Source of the DNA: Phycisphaerales bacterium UBA2421
GTDB lineage: Bacteria; Planctomycetota; Phycisphaerae; Tepidisphaerales; Tepidisphaeraceae
Assembly: GCA_002343075.1 (NCBI GenBank)
Contig: DDRH01000022.1
Location: forward strand, 177,207-241,206
Length of the DNA stretch: 64,000 nt
Direction of reading: 5' to 3'
Part shown: positions 8,113 through 17,800 of the stretch, in pieces
Position numbering within the stretch: the first letter of the stretch is position 1
How the letters are laid out: each line of letters starts with the position of its first letter
The notes under the pieces: model-generated
What the model was told of the DNA's origin: nothing
Seen by the model: only the letters and a program-made list of their open reading frames with translations
Databases searched by the model: none
Translations under genes and position numbers: made by a program

Positions 8113-9819
8113 ATGTCCATGGATGGCCCCCCGCTTAAGCTGACTGATTTCGTCGATCCGACGATTCTTCAGGAGATTCAGGATAGCTTCGCCGCTGTTG
8201 CAGGCGTGCGCGCGAGCATCTTTGATGCAGAGGGCACGGCGCTCACCCAGCCAGCCCCCAGCCGCGATTTTCTTCAGAGGCAGCGGTCGATTGCCGAGAC
8301 GGAAGCAACCGATGGTCCGCAACGTGCGGGCCGGGAGTATGTCGCACCGATTCAGATCGGGCCGCACCGCTTCGGCACCATTCGCATGAAAGCGCCCACC
8401 GTTGATGTCGATGAAGCAAAGCTGCAGGCACTGGGCGAAAAGTTTGGGCTTGAACTGAAGCAGATCAAGTCGATCAACACCAGCATCCACAAGCTTACCG
8501 ACAAGCGGCCCGCCGCGATTCAATTCCTTTACCTGCTGGCCAATGCGATCGCAAAGATCGGTTATCAGGAGTTTGTGCTGCGCCAGCGGGTGGAAGAACT
8601 GACGGCGATTTACAACGTCACATCGCTGCTTGGCCAGTCGCGCGACCTTGAAAGCGTGCTGAAAAAGACGGTGGAAGTCGTTTGCGATGTCATCGGCACG
8701 CGATCGAGTTCAATCCGGCTTCTCGACCGCGACACCGGCGAGTTGCGCCTTCAGGCTGCACATAACCTTTCGCGGGAATATCTCGCCAAAGGACCGATCG
8801 TGCTCAGACACTCTGCGGTGGATACTGAAGCTCTCTCGGGAAAGGGCTACTCGTACGTCGCCGATATGCAGGCCGACGCCCGCACGGTCTACCCCGTTTC
8901 AGCGCGCGACGAAGGGGTGGTTTCCGTATTGGCGGTGGGAATGCGCTATCAGGGCACCGCGATTGGCGTTTTGAGGGTGTACACAGAGGAGAAACGAGAG
9001 TTTGATGCACAAAAAGTCGATCTTCTCCGATCGATTGCCGCCCAGGCCGCCGCGGCGATAGAAAACCGCCGCCTGCACGAAGACCGCGTGGCTGCGGCAC
9101 AGCTTGAAAAGCAGGTACACCTCGCGGCAAGTGTGCAGCGTCGGCTGCTGCCGCGCGATCCGCCGGTCGTTTCGGGAATCGAACTCTCGAGCATCTATGT
9201 CCCCTGCTATGAGCTTGGCGGTGACTTTTTCGACTTTATTCCGTTTCCTGATGACAACGTTGGCATTGTTGTTGCCGATGTGAGCGGGAAAGGGGTGCCC
9301 GCGTCGCTCATCATGGCATCGGTGCGATCGGCACTGCGTGCTCAAGTTGATAATCTCTACTACCTATACGAAGCCATGCACCGGCTGAATCACATGTTGT
9401 TGCGCGACAGCGAGCCTTCTGAGTTTGTCACGCTCTTCTACGGCGTCGTCGACGGGCGTAATCGAAGGCTCACATACTGCAGCGCCGGTCACCCCCCGGG
9501 CCTGCTCCTGCGCAAGGGGAGCGTGCATGAGCTTGATACGATCAACATGGTGCTGGGGGTCAATCCTGAAGAGCAGTTCGAGCAATCGATTCTGCAACTC
9601 GAGTCGGGCGATCTGCTGCTTTTCTACACCGATGGCCTGTTTGATGCTGGCAATTTCTCCGGCGAGCGATTCGGCCGACAACGGATTATTGAAGCGATGG
9701 TGCGAAATTCCGACTCGGCGGGCGCGCTGGTGCATGGCATCTTGTGGGAGATGCGAAAGTTCGTGGGAATCGCCCGGCCGACCGACGACGTGACCATGGT
9801 GGCAATGCGGGTGGAGTGA
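8113..9819 (+). CDS. PocR-like sensor, GAF and SpoIIE/RsbU-type PP2C phosphatase
   Basis: About 568 residues. The N-terminal region (LTDFVDPTILQEIQDSF onward) resembles a PocR ligand-binding domain. A GAF domain spans about 160-315, followed by a helical linker and a PPM/SpoIIE phosphatase domain from about 345 to the end. The phosphatase shows GGDFFDF, VADVSGKGVPAS, FYTDG and DDVT metal-site motifs. Family knowledge suggests dephosphorylation of an anti-sigma antagonist or similar partner-switch protein; no such partner is adjacent. The start is uncertain: ATG at 8113 or 8119, or GTG at 8098; none has a clear Shine-Dalgarno. Confidence 0.9.
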   Translation: MSMDGPPLKLTDFVDPTILQEIQDSFAAVAGVRASIFDAEGTALTQPAPSRDFLQRQRSIAETEATDGPQRAGREYVAPIQIGPHRFGTIRMKAPTVDVDEAKLQALGEKFGLELKQIKSINTSIHKLTDKRPAAIQFLYLLANAIAKIGYQEFVLRQRVEELTAIYNVTSLLGQSRDLESVLKKTVEVVCDVIGTRSSSIRLLDRDTGELRLQAAHNLSREYLAKGPIVLRHSAVDTEALSGKGYSYVADMQADARTVYPVSARDEGVVSVLAVGMRYQGTAIGVLRVYTEEKREFDAQKVDLLRSIAAQAAAAIENRRLHEDRVAAAQLEKQVHLAASVQRRLLPRDPPVVSGIELSSIYVPCYELGGDFFDFIPFPDDNVGIVVADVSGKGVPASLIMASVRSALRAQVDNLYYLYEAMHRLNHMLLRDSEPSEFVTLFYGVVDGRNRRLTYCSAGHPPGLLLRKGSVHELDTINMVLGVNPEEQFEQSILQLESGDLLLFYTDGLFDAGNFSGERFGRQRIIEAMVRNSDSAGALVHGILWEMRKFVGIARPTDDVTMVAMRVE

Positions 9820-9845
9820 ACACGCCAAATAGTCATCAAAGCGGG

Positions 9846-10985
9846 TCAGCCAGCCAGATTCAGCCTGGCCAGCTCCTCAGCCGCAATCGCGCGCTCCCTC
9901 TCACCCGTAAGTCGCTCGGCTGCAGTGTGGAGTAGTTCGCGCGCCCGTGATGGGTTGGCAAGATATCGTGAGTAGATGATTCCGAGCATCAATTGAACCT
10001 GTTCCTGCCCGCTACCTGAGCGCTGATATTGCTTCAGGTACGCCTCATATGCCGCCGCCGCTGCGGGGTGGTCTTGCCTGGTGAACAACTCGTTGGCGAT
10101 GTCGAGTTGCGTCTGTCTTGCCATCACCTGGTCCCTGTCAATTGCCAGTAGCTGGGTGTACTCCGTTGCGGCGTCCTCCAACCGCCTCTGGGCGATCGAT
10201 TCATTGATGGTAGCGCGGAGATCCTGAATCTGCTCGAGCTGTGGGTTGGGCTTTTGCCGTCCCGCCAACATTGGCTTAAACGCGAATGGATCGTGCCCAC
10301 GGGCGACCAGATCGCGGTGCTGACGCCGACGGTTCCAACGGTCCAGCAGCGCCAGGAAATCAAAGGTATCGCGAGGCAAGAGCCTGGCTGCCAACAGCGA
10401 CAGGCATACCGACACGCCAAAGACCGTGCCGCCGATGTGCGCACTGTATGCCACATTCCCCCCGCCGAGCATTGGAATGAACTGCTGGCCGAGGTCCATG
10501 AGGAAAAAAGCGAGAATGAACCAGATGCTGTTGATCTCGTAGACGCCTATCAGGAAGAAGATGAAGAGAATCGTCACCTTCGTGCGCGGGAGGAGCACAA
10601 GAAATGCCCCCGTCACCGCCGACACCGAGCCGCTCGCGCCGATGAGCGGGCCATATCCTCCGAAAAACATGTATGCCACCCCCGCAAACACGCCGCCGGC
10701 GAGGTACAGTCCTAGATAGGCGACATTGCCGAGTTTGTCGTTGAGGTTGTTGCCGAAGATGTAGAGGAAGAGCATATTCCCAAGCAGATGCCCCACCCCG
10801 CCGTGCAAAAACTGGTAGGTGACAAACTGATACACTCTCGGCGCAATCGGATCGAGCGCGCAATTGTCGTTGATCCACGCAGATTTAATCTGCAGAATGA
10901 ACATCGCAACGTTGACCAGAATCAGCACCCAGTTTGTGTACGGGTTGGTGCGCAGCGGGTTGTCGGTCCGGATCGGCAGAATCAT
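9846..10985 (-). CDS. rhomboid-family intramembrane serine protease with C-terminal helical tail
   Basis: The N-terminal 200 residues form the rhomboid core: HGGVGHLLGNM near residue 61, the catalytic serine 118 in GASGS and His183 in AHIGG. A 180-residue soluble tail (about 200-379) follows that looks like degenerate TPR helices (repeated A/L/Y heptads), probably a protein-interaction module. The ATG at 10985 is directly preceded by an in-frame TAG, so translation cannot start further upstream in this frame. That ATG lies in the 3' arm of a perfect 11-bp inverted repeat (10981-11005), and no Shine-Dalgarno is seen. Confidence 0.92.
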   Translation of the reverse strand: MILPIRTDNPLRTNPYTNWVLILVNVAMFILQIKSAWINDNCALDPIAPRVYQFVTYQFLHGGVGHLLGNMLFLYIFGNNLNDKLGNVAYLGLYLAGGVFAGVAYMFFGGYGPLIGASGSVSAVTGAFLVLLPRTKVTILFIFFLIGVYEINSIWFILAFFLMDLGQQFIPMLGGGNVAYSAHIGGTVFGVSVCLSLLAARLLPRDTFDFLALLDRWNRRRQHRDLVARGHDPFAFKPMLAGRQKPNPQLEQIQDLRATINESIAQRRLEDAATEYTQLLAIDRDQVMARQTQLDIANELFTRQDHPAAAAAYEAYLKQYQRSGSGQEQVQLMLGIIYSRYLANPSRARELLHTAAERLTGERERAIAAEELARLNLAG

Positions 10986-11005
10986 CTATTGAAACAATAG
11001 ATGAT
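10981..11005 (-). promoter_or_regulatory. perfect 11-bp hairpin containing the rhomboid start codon
   Basis: Bases 10981-10991 and 10995-11005 are exact reverse complements with a three-base loop. In the minus-strand mRNA the rhomboid AUG lies in the 3' arm, so folding would bury the start codon. The stem is A/T-rich and of moderate stability, which fits a translational switch such as an RNA thermometer. A DNA operator is the alternative. Confidence 0.6.
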
Positions 11006-11113
11006 GGCGTGACTGGAAACAAATCGCGAACCGGCGCGCGGGAAACGCACCGCTGGATCACTGTCGCGCCCGTTGGTCGCTGCGCGCGGCAATTCGGCGG
11101 CGACGCGCATCAG

Positions 11114-14100
11114 TTATAGCTCCAACACATCGTCCGTCACACGCAACTGCGAAAACGGATTCTCGCCCGCCGGCGCGGGCCGCCCTGCGGCGAGCGTGAC
11201 GCGGGGCACATCTCCGCCCGCGGGCAGGGATTGACCGAAATTGGCGGCGAGGATGGTGAAATCGCCGAGGTTCACTGCATCATCATAGTTAAAGTCGCCC
11301 TGGCTGAAGAGCGCGCCCGCCGACCCAAACGCTGCTGCCAACGCGGTGAAGTCATCGAGGTTGACCGTACGATCGCGCGTGGCATCGCCGGCAAGGGTGA
11401 AGAAGTTGATTCCAGTTGCCGGCGCGATTGCATTGCCGCTCAGGTCGGTTACACCGCCGGGGGCGAAGGTGAGCCGGTAGTTTCCGTCGGCGAGGTACCC
11501 GCCGGGCACATTGTTAAACGCAACACCCGCGACGCGTGTAACGGGGTTGTAACTCAGTTGGTACTGTGACCCGGGGACGACCTGCATCGTCGACAGGTTG
11601 GTCACAATCAGATCGCTGGCCGAAAGTGAGGCGTTTACGTCTTCGCTGAATGTAAACTGCAGCGATTGTGCCTGTTCAAACGCGAACGACTCGCCGCTGA
11701 CCGTGGGAGCCGTCGTATCGGCGGTGATAAATCCGAGCACCGCGGCCATGATCGCGTTTCTGTTCGCTTCGGTTGTGATCGTTTCAAAGGGAAAGCCCAT
11801 GACAACGGTTCGCGCTTGCGTCAGCGCATTCACATACTGTGTCGCCGCACCGCCGGCGCCGTTGCTGTAGTTGAGTGCGACTGTCGATCCACCGAAGCCG
11901 GTGAGTACATCGGGGAAATCAACATTGTAGGTCTGCGCGCCATTATCAAACGAAGGACTTATGCCCGCAAAGATTGAGCCTGCCACGCCGGTAGTCGCAT
12001 AAGTGTTGGCGTCATCGGCCGCATAATCGGCGCGAAGGGTGTTGTTGAAAAATGCTCGACCGTTGTTCTGCGCATCCAGGTCCCAGCCAACCTCCGCGCC
12101 GCTGACAAAGATCCGCCCGCCGGCATCAATATAGTCTGCAACGAAAGCCTGCATGCCCACGGTGAAAGTACGATCAACGGTTGACGTTTCGCCGGACATC
12201 CAGATCACAGCGTTGTAGTTACTGAGGTTGATCTGTCCAAGCTCGACATTCTTTGAGGTAGCCGAATCAATCCCGAGTTGTTTGGCTGCATATGCTTCAA
12301 TGGCCTCGCCCGCCTGCACAACGTAATCAAAGCTGTTGTTAGCCCGCGGGCGGACGCGATCGATCACCAGCGAATTGGGCAATGTCTGGCGGACGTTGTT
12401 GGTTCGATCCCACCTGGGATTGCCGTTGACAACCAGAACCTTGTCCGTGGTGGACGCGCCACGCCGCGTCACGGCCACCGGTGACGGCGGCGACTCACCA
12501 CCGGCATTGGTTGCGGCGACGCGCCAATAAATCGCATCGGCACCACCGGGCAACTGCGATGCTGGGATGGTGTGTTGAATAGTCCCACCACCCGCGACGG
12601 CCAGCCCGCCGTCAAAGCCGTAGCCGTTACTGGAGGAGTAGATGCGATAGCCCGTCGCCGCGTCGCCAACAACCGAGTTGGCGGCAGGCGGCGTCCATCG
12701 AAGTGTGACATCGCCGGCGGCATTGGTGGTGGCCTGCACGTTGGCTGGCGCATCGGGAAGATTGACAGGGTTACTCACCCCCCCGAAGTTGGCGAAGTAC
12801 TGCACGGTCGCCTGATAGCTCGACCGCCCCACCGCATTGCGCACTTTTGGGTCGCGCATTAGATTGGCGTCCCCCGCATCATCGTGAAAAGCGACTTCGA
12901 GAATGGTGCTGTCAAACTCATCGCCATTGGCGCTGGTGCGAATCTCGCCAAATGCGAAGTCGCTCCGTGCAAACGTATGTGACGTGCGGGTGGACCATGC
13001 CGTTTCCAGAGGCGGGGAGCCGATGGCCTGCATGTCCTGATTGGTTTGCTGACCGACATAAGTCGCCCAAGCAAGCTGGTTGGGTGTTGCCGTGTTGGGA
13101 AACAGCGTTTCGTTGTTATAAAGCCCGACCGCCCCGCGGCCGCCGCCGGCATTGCTGTGAAAACTGAGATGAACCGATTGGCCAAACGGCGCGGCGTTCA
13201 TGTACGCCGCCCACCGGCTTGGGGCACCCACATTTGCATCGCCATCGCTTGCACTGCCGCCGCGATAAAAATCGCTCACGCCCACCCCGCGGCTAAACTC
13301 ATACCAGTAGATCGACGCTTCATCCTCTCGGGGCGCATTGCTCTTCTGGCCCGAAGCATTGGTCTTCTCGCCCATGCCATTACCTAAGCGAATGGCATCG
13401 GCAATGATCGCACTCCCCGCTGCCGACGATTTATTGCTGATTTGCACACTCTGGCTTGTTCCGGCATTAAAATGAAACGTTCCAAGATAAACCCAACCCT
13501 TGCCGACCCAACGATGATTGATCTTCACCTCGGTCGATCCACCGGAGTGATTTACCCGGTAAAGCTGGTCGGTGGCGCGATTCGAGCCATCGAGCGCCCA
13601 GGTGTAGACCGGATAAAAGCCTGACTGCGGGATGTTCGGTGTGTAGGTAGCGACGGCAGTCTCGGTCGTCGCACTTGTGCTGGCTCGATATCGCACGGCA
13701 TCGCCGGCCGTGCCATACCATGGCGTGCTGCCGCCGTTACTCCAACTGCCCGAAAAGGTGGCAGCACCATTATCGACGACGACTTCGTTCACCTGGCTCC
13801 CGATTGGCCGAAGAGGCACAACGGTCGCTCCCGCATTCCAGAGGTAATTGGCGTACCAGATCATCTGGTCCTGGTTGCCCATATCTTCGATCATTTCAAA
13901 CGTCTCGCCCCGCTGCGTGTACCAGTTGCCGGCACCGGTGTTGTTGACCGTCCAACCATGTCCCGCGCCGACGTAGACAATCTTTCCCGTGAGCGACCCC
14001 GTTGGCTGGGCCCCGACAGCACCAAATGCGCTCTCCGGCCCGGCTGCGTCGGCGGCGGCGCGGTTTTGGTTGTCAGAGTAGAATATTGCCGGAGAACGCT

Positions 14101-14314
14101 CAGGCGTTGGCTGTTGGCGAATCTCGCGCTCGACGTTTTGTATCGAAGCCAGTGTCGCTTCGGCATCGCCGTTGCCACCACTGCATCCTCCGCACGAGCA
14201 ACCGGGGTGATGCTCCCCCGCGGCGATGATCGTCTCAAGGTTCCACCGGCTGAGCAACCGACGAATCTCCAGCACCTCAACAGCAGAACGACTTGCAGGA
14301 CGGCGTGACGACAT
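11114..14314 (-). CDS. secreted modular protein: amidase_3 split by golvesin-like domain, FnIII, GATase-like and dockerin modules
   Basis: This 1066-residue protein opens with a LEPR-XLL-type motif (VEVLEIRRLLS, about 12-22) and a Cys-rich segment. An N-acetylmuramoyl-L-alanine amidase-like core starts at about 108 (VYVGAGHGW) and resumes at about 335-500 (HLSFHSNAGG, LEVAFHDD). Between the halves sits a golvesin-C-terminal-like beta domain (about 185-310). Next come an FnIII domain (about 520-615), a glutamine-amidotransferase-like alpha/beta domain (about 622-840), an Ig-like domain and a duplicated dockerin I/EF-hand pair (about 975-1035, GDATRDRTVNLDDF and GDFNYDDAVNLGDF). It is probably an extracellular peptidoglycan-active or cell-surface enzyme. 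GAGGAG nine bases before the ATG supports the start. Confidence 0.85.
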   Translation of the reverse strand: MSSRRPASRSAVEVLEIRRLLSRWNLETIIAAGEHHPGCSCGGCSGGNGDAEATLASIQNVEREIRQQPTPERSPAIFYSDNQNRAAADAAGPESAFGAVGAQPTGSLTGKIVYVGAGHGWTVNNTGAGNWYTQRGETFEMIEDMGNQDQMIWYANYLWNAGATVVPLRPIGSQVNEVVVDNGAATFSGSWSNGGSTPWYGTAGDAVRYRASTSATTETAVATYTPNIPQSGFYPVYTWALDGSNRATDQLYRVNHSGGSTEVKINHRWVGKGWVYLGTFHFNAGTSQSVQISNKSSAAGSAIIADAIRLGNGMGEKTNASGQKSNAPREDEASIYWYEFSRGVGVSDFYRGGSASDGDANVGAPSRWAAYMNAAPFGQSVHLSFHSNAGGGRGAVGLYNNETLFPNTATPNQLAWATYVGQQTNQDMQAIGSPPLETAWSTRTSHTFARSDFAFGEIRTSANGDEFDSTILEVAFHDDAGDANLMRDPKVRNAVGRSSYQATVQYFANFGGVSNPVNLPDAPANVQATTNAAGDVTLRWTPPAANSVVGDAATGYRIYSSSNGYGFDGGLAVAGGGTIQHTIPASQLPGGADAIYWRVAATNAGGESPPSPVAVTRRGASTTDKVLVVNGNPRWDRTNNVRQTLPNSLVIDRVRPRANNSFDYVVQAGEAIEAYAAKQLGIDSATSKNVELGQINLSNYNAVIWMSGETSTVDRTFTVGMQAFVADYIDAGGRIFVSGAEVGWDLDAQNNGRAFFNNTLRADYAADDANTYATTGVAGSIFAGISPSFDNGAQTYNVDFPDVLTGFGGSTVALNYSNGAGGAATQYVNALTQARTVVMGFPFETITTEANRNAIMAAVLGFITADTTAPTVSGESFAFEQAQSLQFTFSEDVNASLSASDLIVTNLSTMQVVPGSQYQLSYNPVTRVAGVAFNNVPGGYLADGNYRLTFAPGGVTDLSGNAIAPATGINFFTLAGDATRDRTVNLDDFTALAAAFGSAGALFSQGDFNYDDAVNLGDFTILAANFGQSLPAGGDVPRVTLAAGRPAPAGENPFSQLRVTDDVLEL

Positions 14315-14543
14315 CAGGCGGTTCTCCTCGGAAACAACAGTTCAATCTCCGCCAGAATATACCCCCAAGCACGGCAAAGAGATTATGAAATCCGTATAAG
14401 CTGCGGCCAATTCTCGAAAAAATCTTTCTCTTCGACCTTTCCTGGTTTACGGCGGAAAAGTAACGATCGGGCGCGCACCCCGCCGATACACCTAACATAG
14501 TACGATCATCCGGGCGAAGAGTTCATGCTTTGCACCCGTAACG

Positions 14544-14551
14544 ACCGATAA
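14544..14551 (+). promoter_or_regulatory. candidate sigma-28-like -10 element before the fliD block
   Basis: ACCGATAA at 14544-14551 matches seven of eight positions of the FliA -10 consensus GCCGATAA. The same neighbourhood carries TTTGCACCC at 14529-14537, which also occurs before a second such element upstream of fliS. The -35 match is weak (about four of eight). Confidence 0.4.
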
Positions 14552-14586
14552 TCCACTAGGACAACCGAGCATTTTCAGGAGGAACC

Positions 14587-14811
14587 ATGACCGAGACCCT
14601 CTGGAACACCGCAGAACGCCTTCGCACCGTCCGCGATGCCCGCCAGCGTTTTGTGACAATGTGGGCGCTGCAGCAGGCCACCCGGCTATTTGAGTCGCAA
14701 TGGTCAGCACGGTGCGCCTCGCGATCCGACTTATTCTCGGACCCCGACGCACACCTGCTGGGAAATGCCGACTGGAAGTGCTTATACCGCGGGTCGGTTC
14801 TTGACGATTAA
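14587..14811 (+). CDS. small unrecognised protein preceding fliD
   Basis: A 74-residue frame with a strong AGGAGG Shine-Dalgarno six bases before ATG 14587, ending seven bases before the fliD ATG. The protein is soluble, Arg/Trp/Leu-rich, predicted mostly helical in the first 45 residues (TAERLRTVRDARQRF) and carries two cysteines. I do not recognise a family. Position and ribosome site argue that it is a real gene, translationally coupled to fliD; a role in flagellar assembly or its regulation is inference only. Confidence 0.7.
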   Translation: MTETLWNTAERLRTVRDARQRFVTMWALQQATRLFESQWSARCASRSDLFSDPDAHLLGNADWKCLYRGSVLDD

Positions 14812-14818
14812 ATAGATT

Positions 14819-17800
14819 ATGGCGCGCATTACTTCCAGCGTTGGGCTTGTCAGCGGAATCAACAGTCGAGATATCATCGACCAGTTGATCTCCATCGAGT
14901 CGCGACCCAAGGCTTTACTTCAGTCACGCGTCGATAACGTCAATAGCCAGCGGACCGCCTACACCGAACTCTCCACGCGGCTTACCTCGCTGCGACTTTC
15001 GGCAACATCGCTGAAGAAGATCTCGACCTTTCAGAACGCAAAGGCAACCACAAGCGACGACGGCGTAATCACCGCCAATGCCAGCGCCGGCGCGGCGGTC
15101 GGGTCGTACACATTTCAGGTCGCGCGGCTTGTCACCACACAGCAGGCCGTCTCGCGTGGGTTTGCCGACTTCACCTCGGCGAAAGTCGGCCCGGCAACCG
15201 GGTCGCAGACCGTCACCATCGAGACCGGCGGCGGCGAACTCACGGCCGAGAATCTGCTGGACGAACTCAACGGCGGCAATGGCGTACGCAGGGGCGCGTT
15301 TCGCATCACCGATCGATCGGGGAACTCTTCGATCATCGATGTCTCGGGCGCAGTCTCGTTGCAGGACGTCCTTAAAAAGGTCAATACCTCGCTTGATGTC
15401 GCGGTGCGCGCGTCACTGGACGGCGACCAACTCGTCTTGACCGACCAAACCGGAAAAACTACGAACAACTTCACCGTGCAAGATATTGGCGAAGGCACAA
15501 CGGCCCTCGACCTGGGCATCGTTGCCGATGTTGCTGCTGGCACTATCACAGGCACTGATATCAACTCGATTGGCCGTGGGACGCGCCTCGATCAGCTAAA
15601 TGACAACCGCGGGGTGCGCACCGGCGGAAGTGGTAACGACCTTTCCATTACGCTCAGCGACGCGTCAACGGTCGAAGTTTCGTTGCTGGCAGCCCGCACC
15701 GTCGGCGATGTGATTGACACCATTAACACTGCCGGCGCGGGGAAAGTAACGGCTTCCTTCGATGCCGGGTCAAATGCGCTCAAACTCACGGACAACACAG
15801 GCAGCGGCGGAATCACCGTTGCGGCGGTCGGAACTTCGCGGGCCGCGGCCGATCTGGGTTTGCTTGGAACCGGTGCGGGTGCGACGCTGGTCGGGCAAGA
15901 AGTGCTCACCACGCTCGGCACCGTCTCTCTACGAAGCCTCAACGGCGGCGCAGGGCTCACGCTCGGCAGTTTGAGTATTCAAAATCGATCGGGCACCACC
16001 ACCGCGGTCAACTTAAGTGGCGCGAAAACCGTGCAACAGGCGATTGACACGATCAACGCTGCCAACGCGGGTGTAAAGGCGGCAGTAAACCGGTCAGGAA
16101 GTGGCATCCAACTCACTGATACCTCCGGCGGAAGTGGCAATGTCGTCATCGGCGAGTCGGGCGGCACCACCGCGGCAGACCTGGGCCTGCTTGGCACGTT
16201 TGATGCCAGTTTCGGGGCGATCCAAGGCAAGAACCTCCAGCGGCAATACGTCACGGAGAGCACGCTGCTGAGCAAGTACAACGGCGGCCGCGGGGTGCAA
16301 GCGGGAAAATTTCGCGTTACCGACTCGAGCGGGGCTTCGTCGATTGTGGATCTTACGCAAGGCACGGAGGTGCGGCTGCGCGACGTAATCAGCGAAATCA
16401 ATTCTCGCGGGCTGAGCATCACCGCAAGCATCAATGCCAAGGGCGACGGGCTGCTGCTGACCGACACCGGCACCGGGACGGTCAAGATTAAGGTGGAAAA
16501 CGTCGAGGGCAGCACCGCCAGCGATCTGGGCATTGAAACAGAGTCGGCCAGCGCGCTTTCGGGCGAAAACAAGATCGACGGCTCGCTCGAACGCACCATC
16601 ACGCTCGACAATACCGACACCCTCACGACCGTTCAGAAGAAGATCAATGACCTGAGTTTTGGCGTTTCGGCACAAATCATCAATGACGGCACGGCCGGCA
16701 CGCCCTACCGGCTCTCGATCAGCGCGCGCGGCAGCGGCCGCGATGGCCGCTTTGTCTTTGATGCCGGCAACTCCAAGCTCGAAGTTAACACACTTGTCGA
16801 AGCCAAGGACGCCGCGGTGTTTTTTGGCGACGCAACCGCAACCCAGCCGCTGCTGGTCACATCGAGCAAGAACCAGATTGCCGGCGTCATTCGTGGGGTC
16901 AGCCTCGAATTGACAGGCACCAGCGAAAAGCCCGTGACCGTATCGGTCAGCAACACCATTGACAATGTGGTGGAAGAGATCACCAGGTTCACAACAACAT
17001 TCAATGAGTTGAACGCAAAGATTGAAGACCTGACAAAGTTCGACACCGAGACCAACGAGCGGGGTTTGCTGCTCGGCGACAGCGCGATACAGCAAGTGCA
17101 GACACAGATCTTCAGCGTGCTCAATCGCTCGCTTCCCACCGGCGGGCAGTTTCGCGTGCTGGCGGATGTGGGAATCCGCGTGGGACCATCCAGTGAACTG
17201 CTCTTTGACGAAGACAAGTTCCGCGAAGCCTACGGCAATAACCCCGACGCACTGAGGGAACTGTTCACCCGCGCACCCGGCGGGCTGACCGAGGGCACGT
17301 CGCTGAGCGTGCTCAATAAGGGCAAAGGCATCAATACCGCAGCATCGGGAAACGACATCCGCATCGTCACGCGCGACGGGACCGCAATCGATCTCTCGCT
17401 GGCGGCGGCTACGACTGTGGGCGACGTCGTCCGGGCCATCAACACCGCAGGCGCTGGCAAGCTGACCGCGACGCTCAACGAACTGGGATCGGCGTTTCAA
17501 ATCAAGGACAACACCACGGGTAGTTCGCCGTTCGTCGTCTCACCGCTTGCGGGGTCCTCGGCAGCGGCGGATTTGGGCATCTCCGGCACCGGTGTGGGTG
17601 GAGTGCTCAATGGCAAGGCAATCGAGCTCACGCAGCAGCAGACGGTGTCCGGCTTGGGCTTTCTTATCGAGCAGCAGATTAACCGGCTAATCGACCCAAT
17701 CGACGGCCTGATTACCCGTCAGAACAAGACACTCGAAGCACGCACCGATCAATTCGAGTCGCGCATCAAGGCCCTCGATACCCTCATCGCCGGCAAGCGA

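Noticed and set aside
16094..17500. 468-codon minus-strand frame opposite fliD
   Set aside because: Antisense shadow of a well-supported fliD; composition is unlike a folded protein and no start signal is present.
15264..17530. Repeated segments that might be taken for a DNA repeat array or CRISPR
   Set aside because: They are diverged flagellin-IN-type protein domains of about 65-70 residues in the fliD frame, with no constant spacer-repeat structure.
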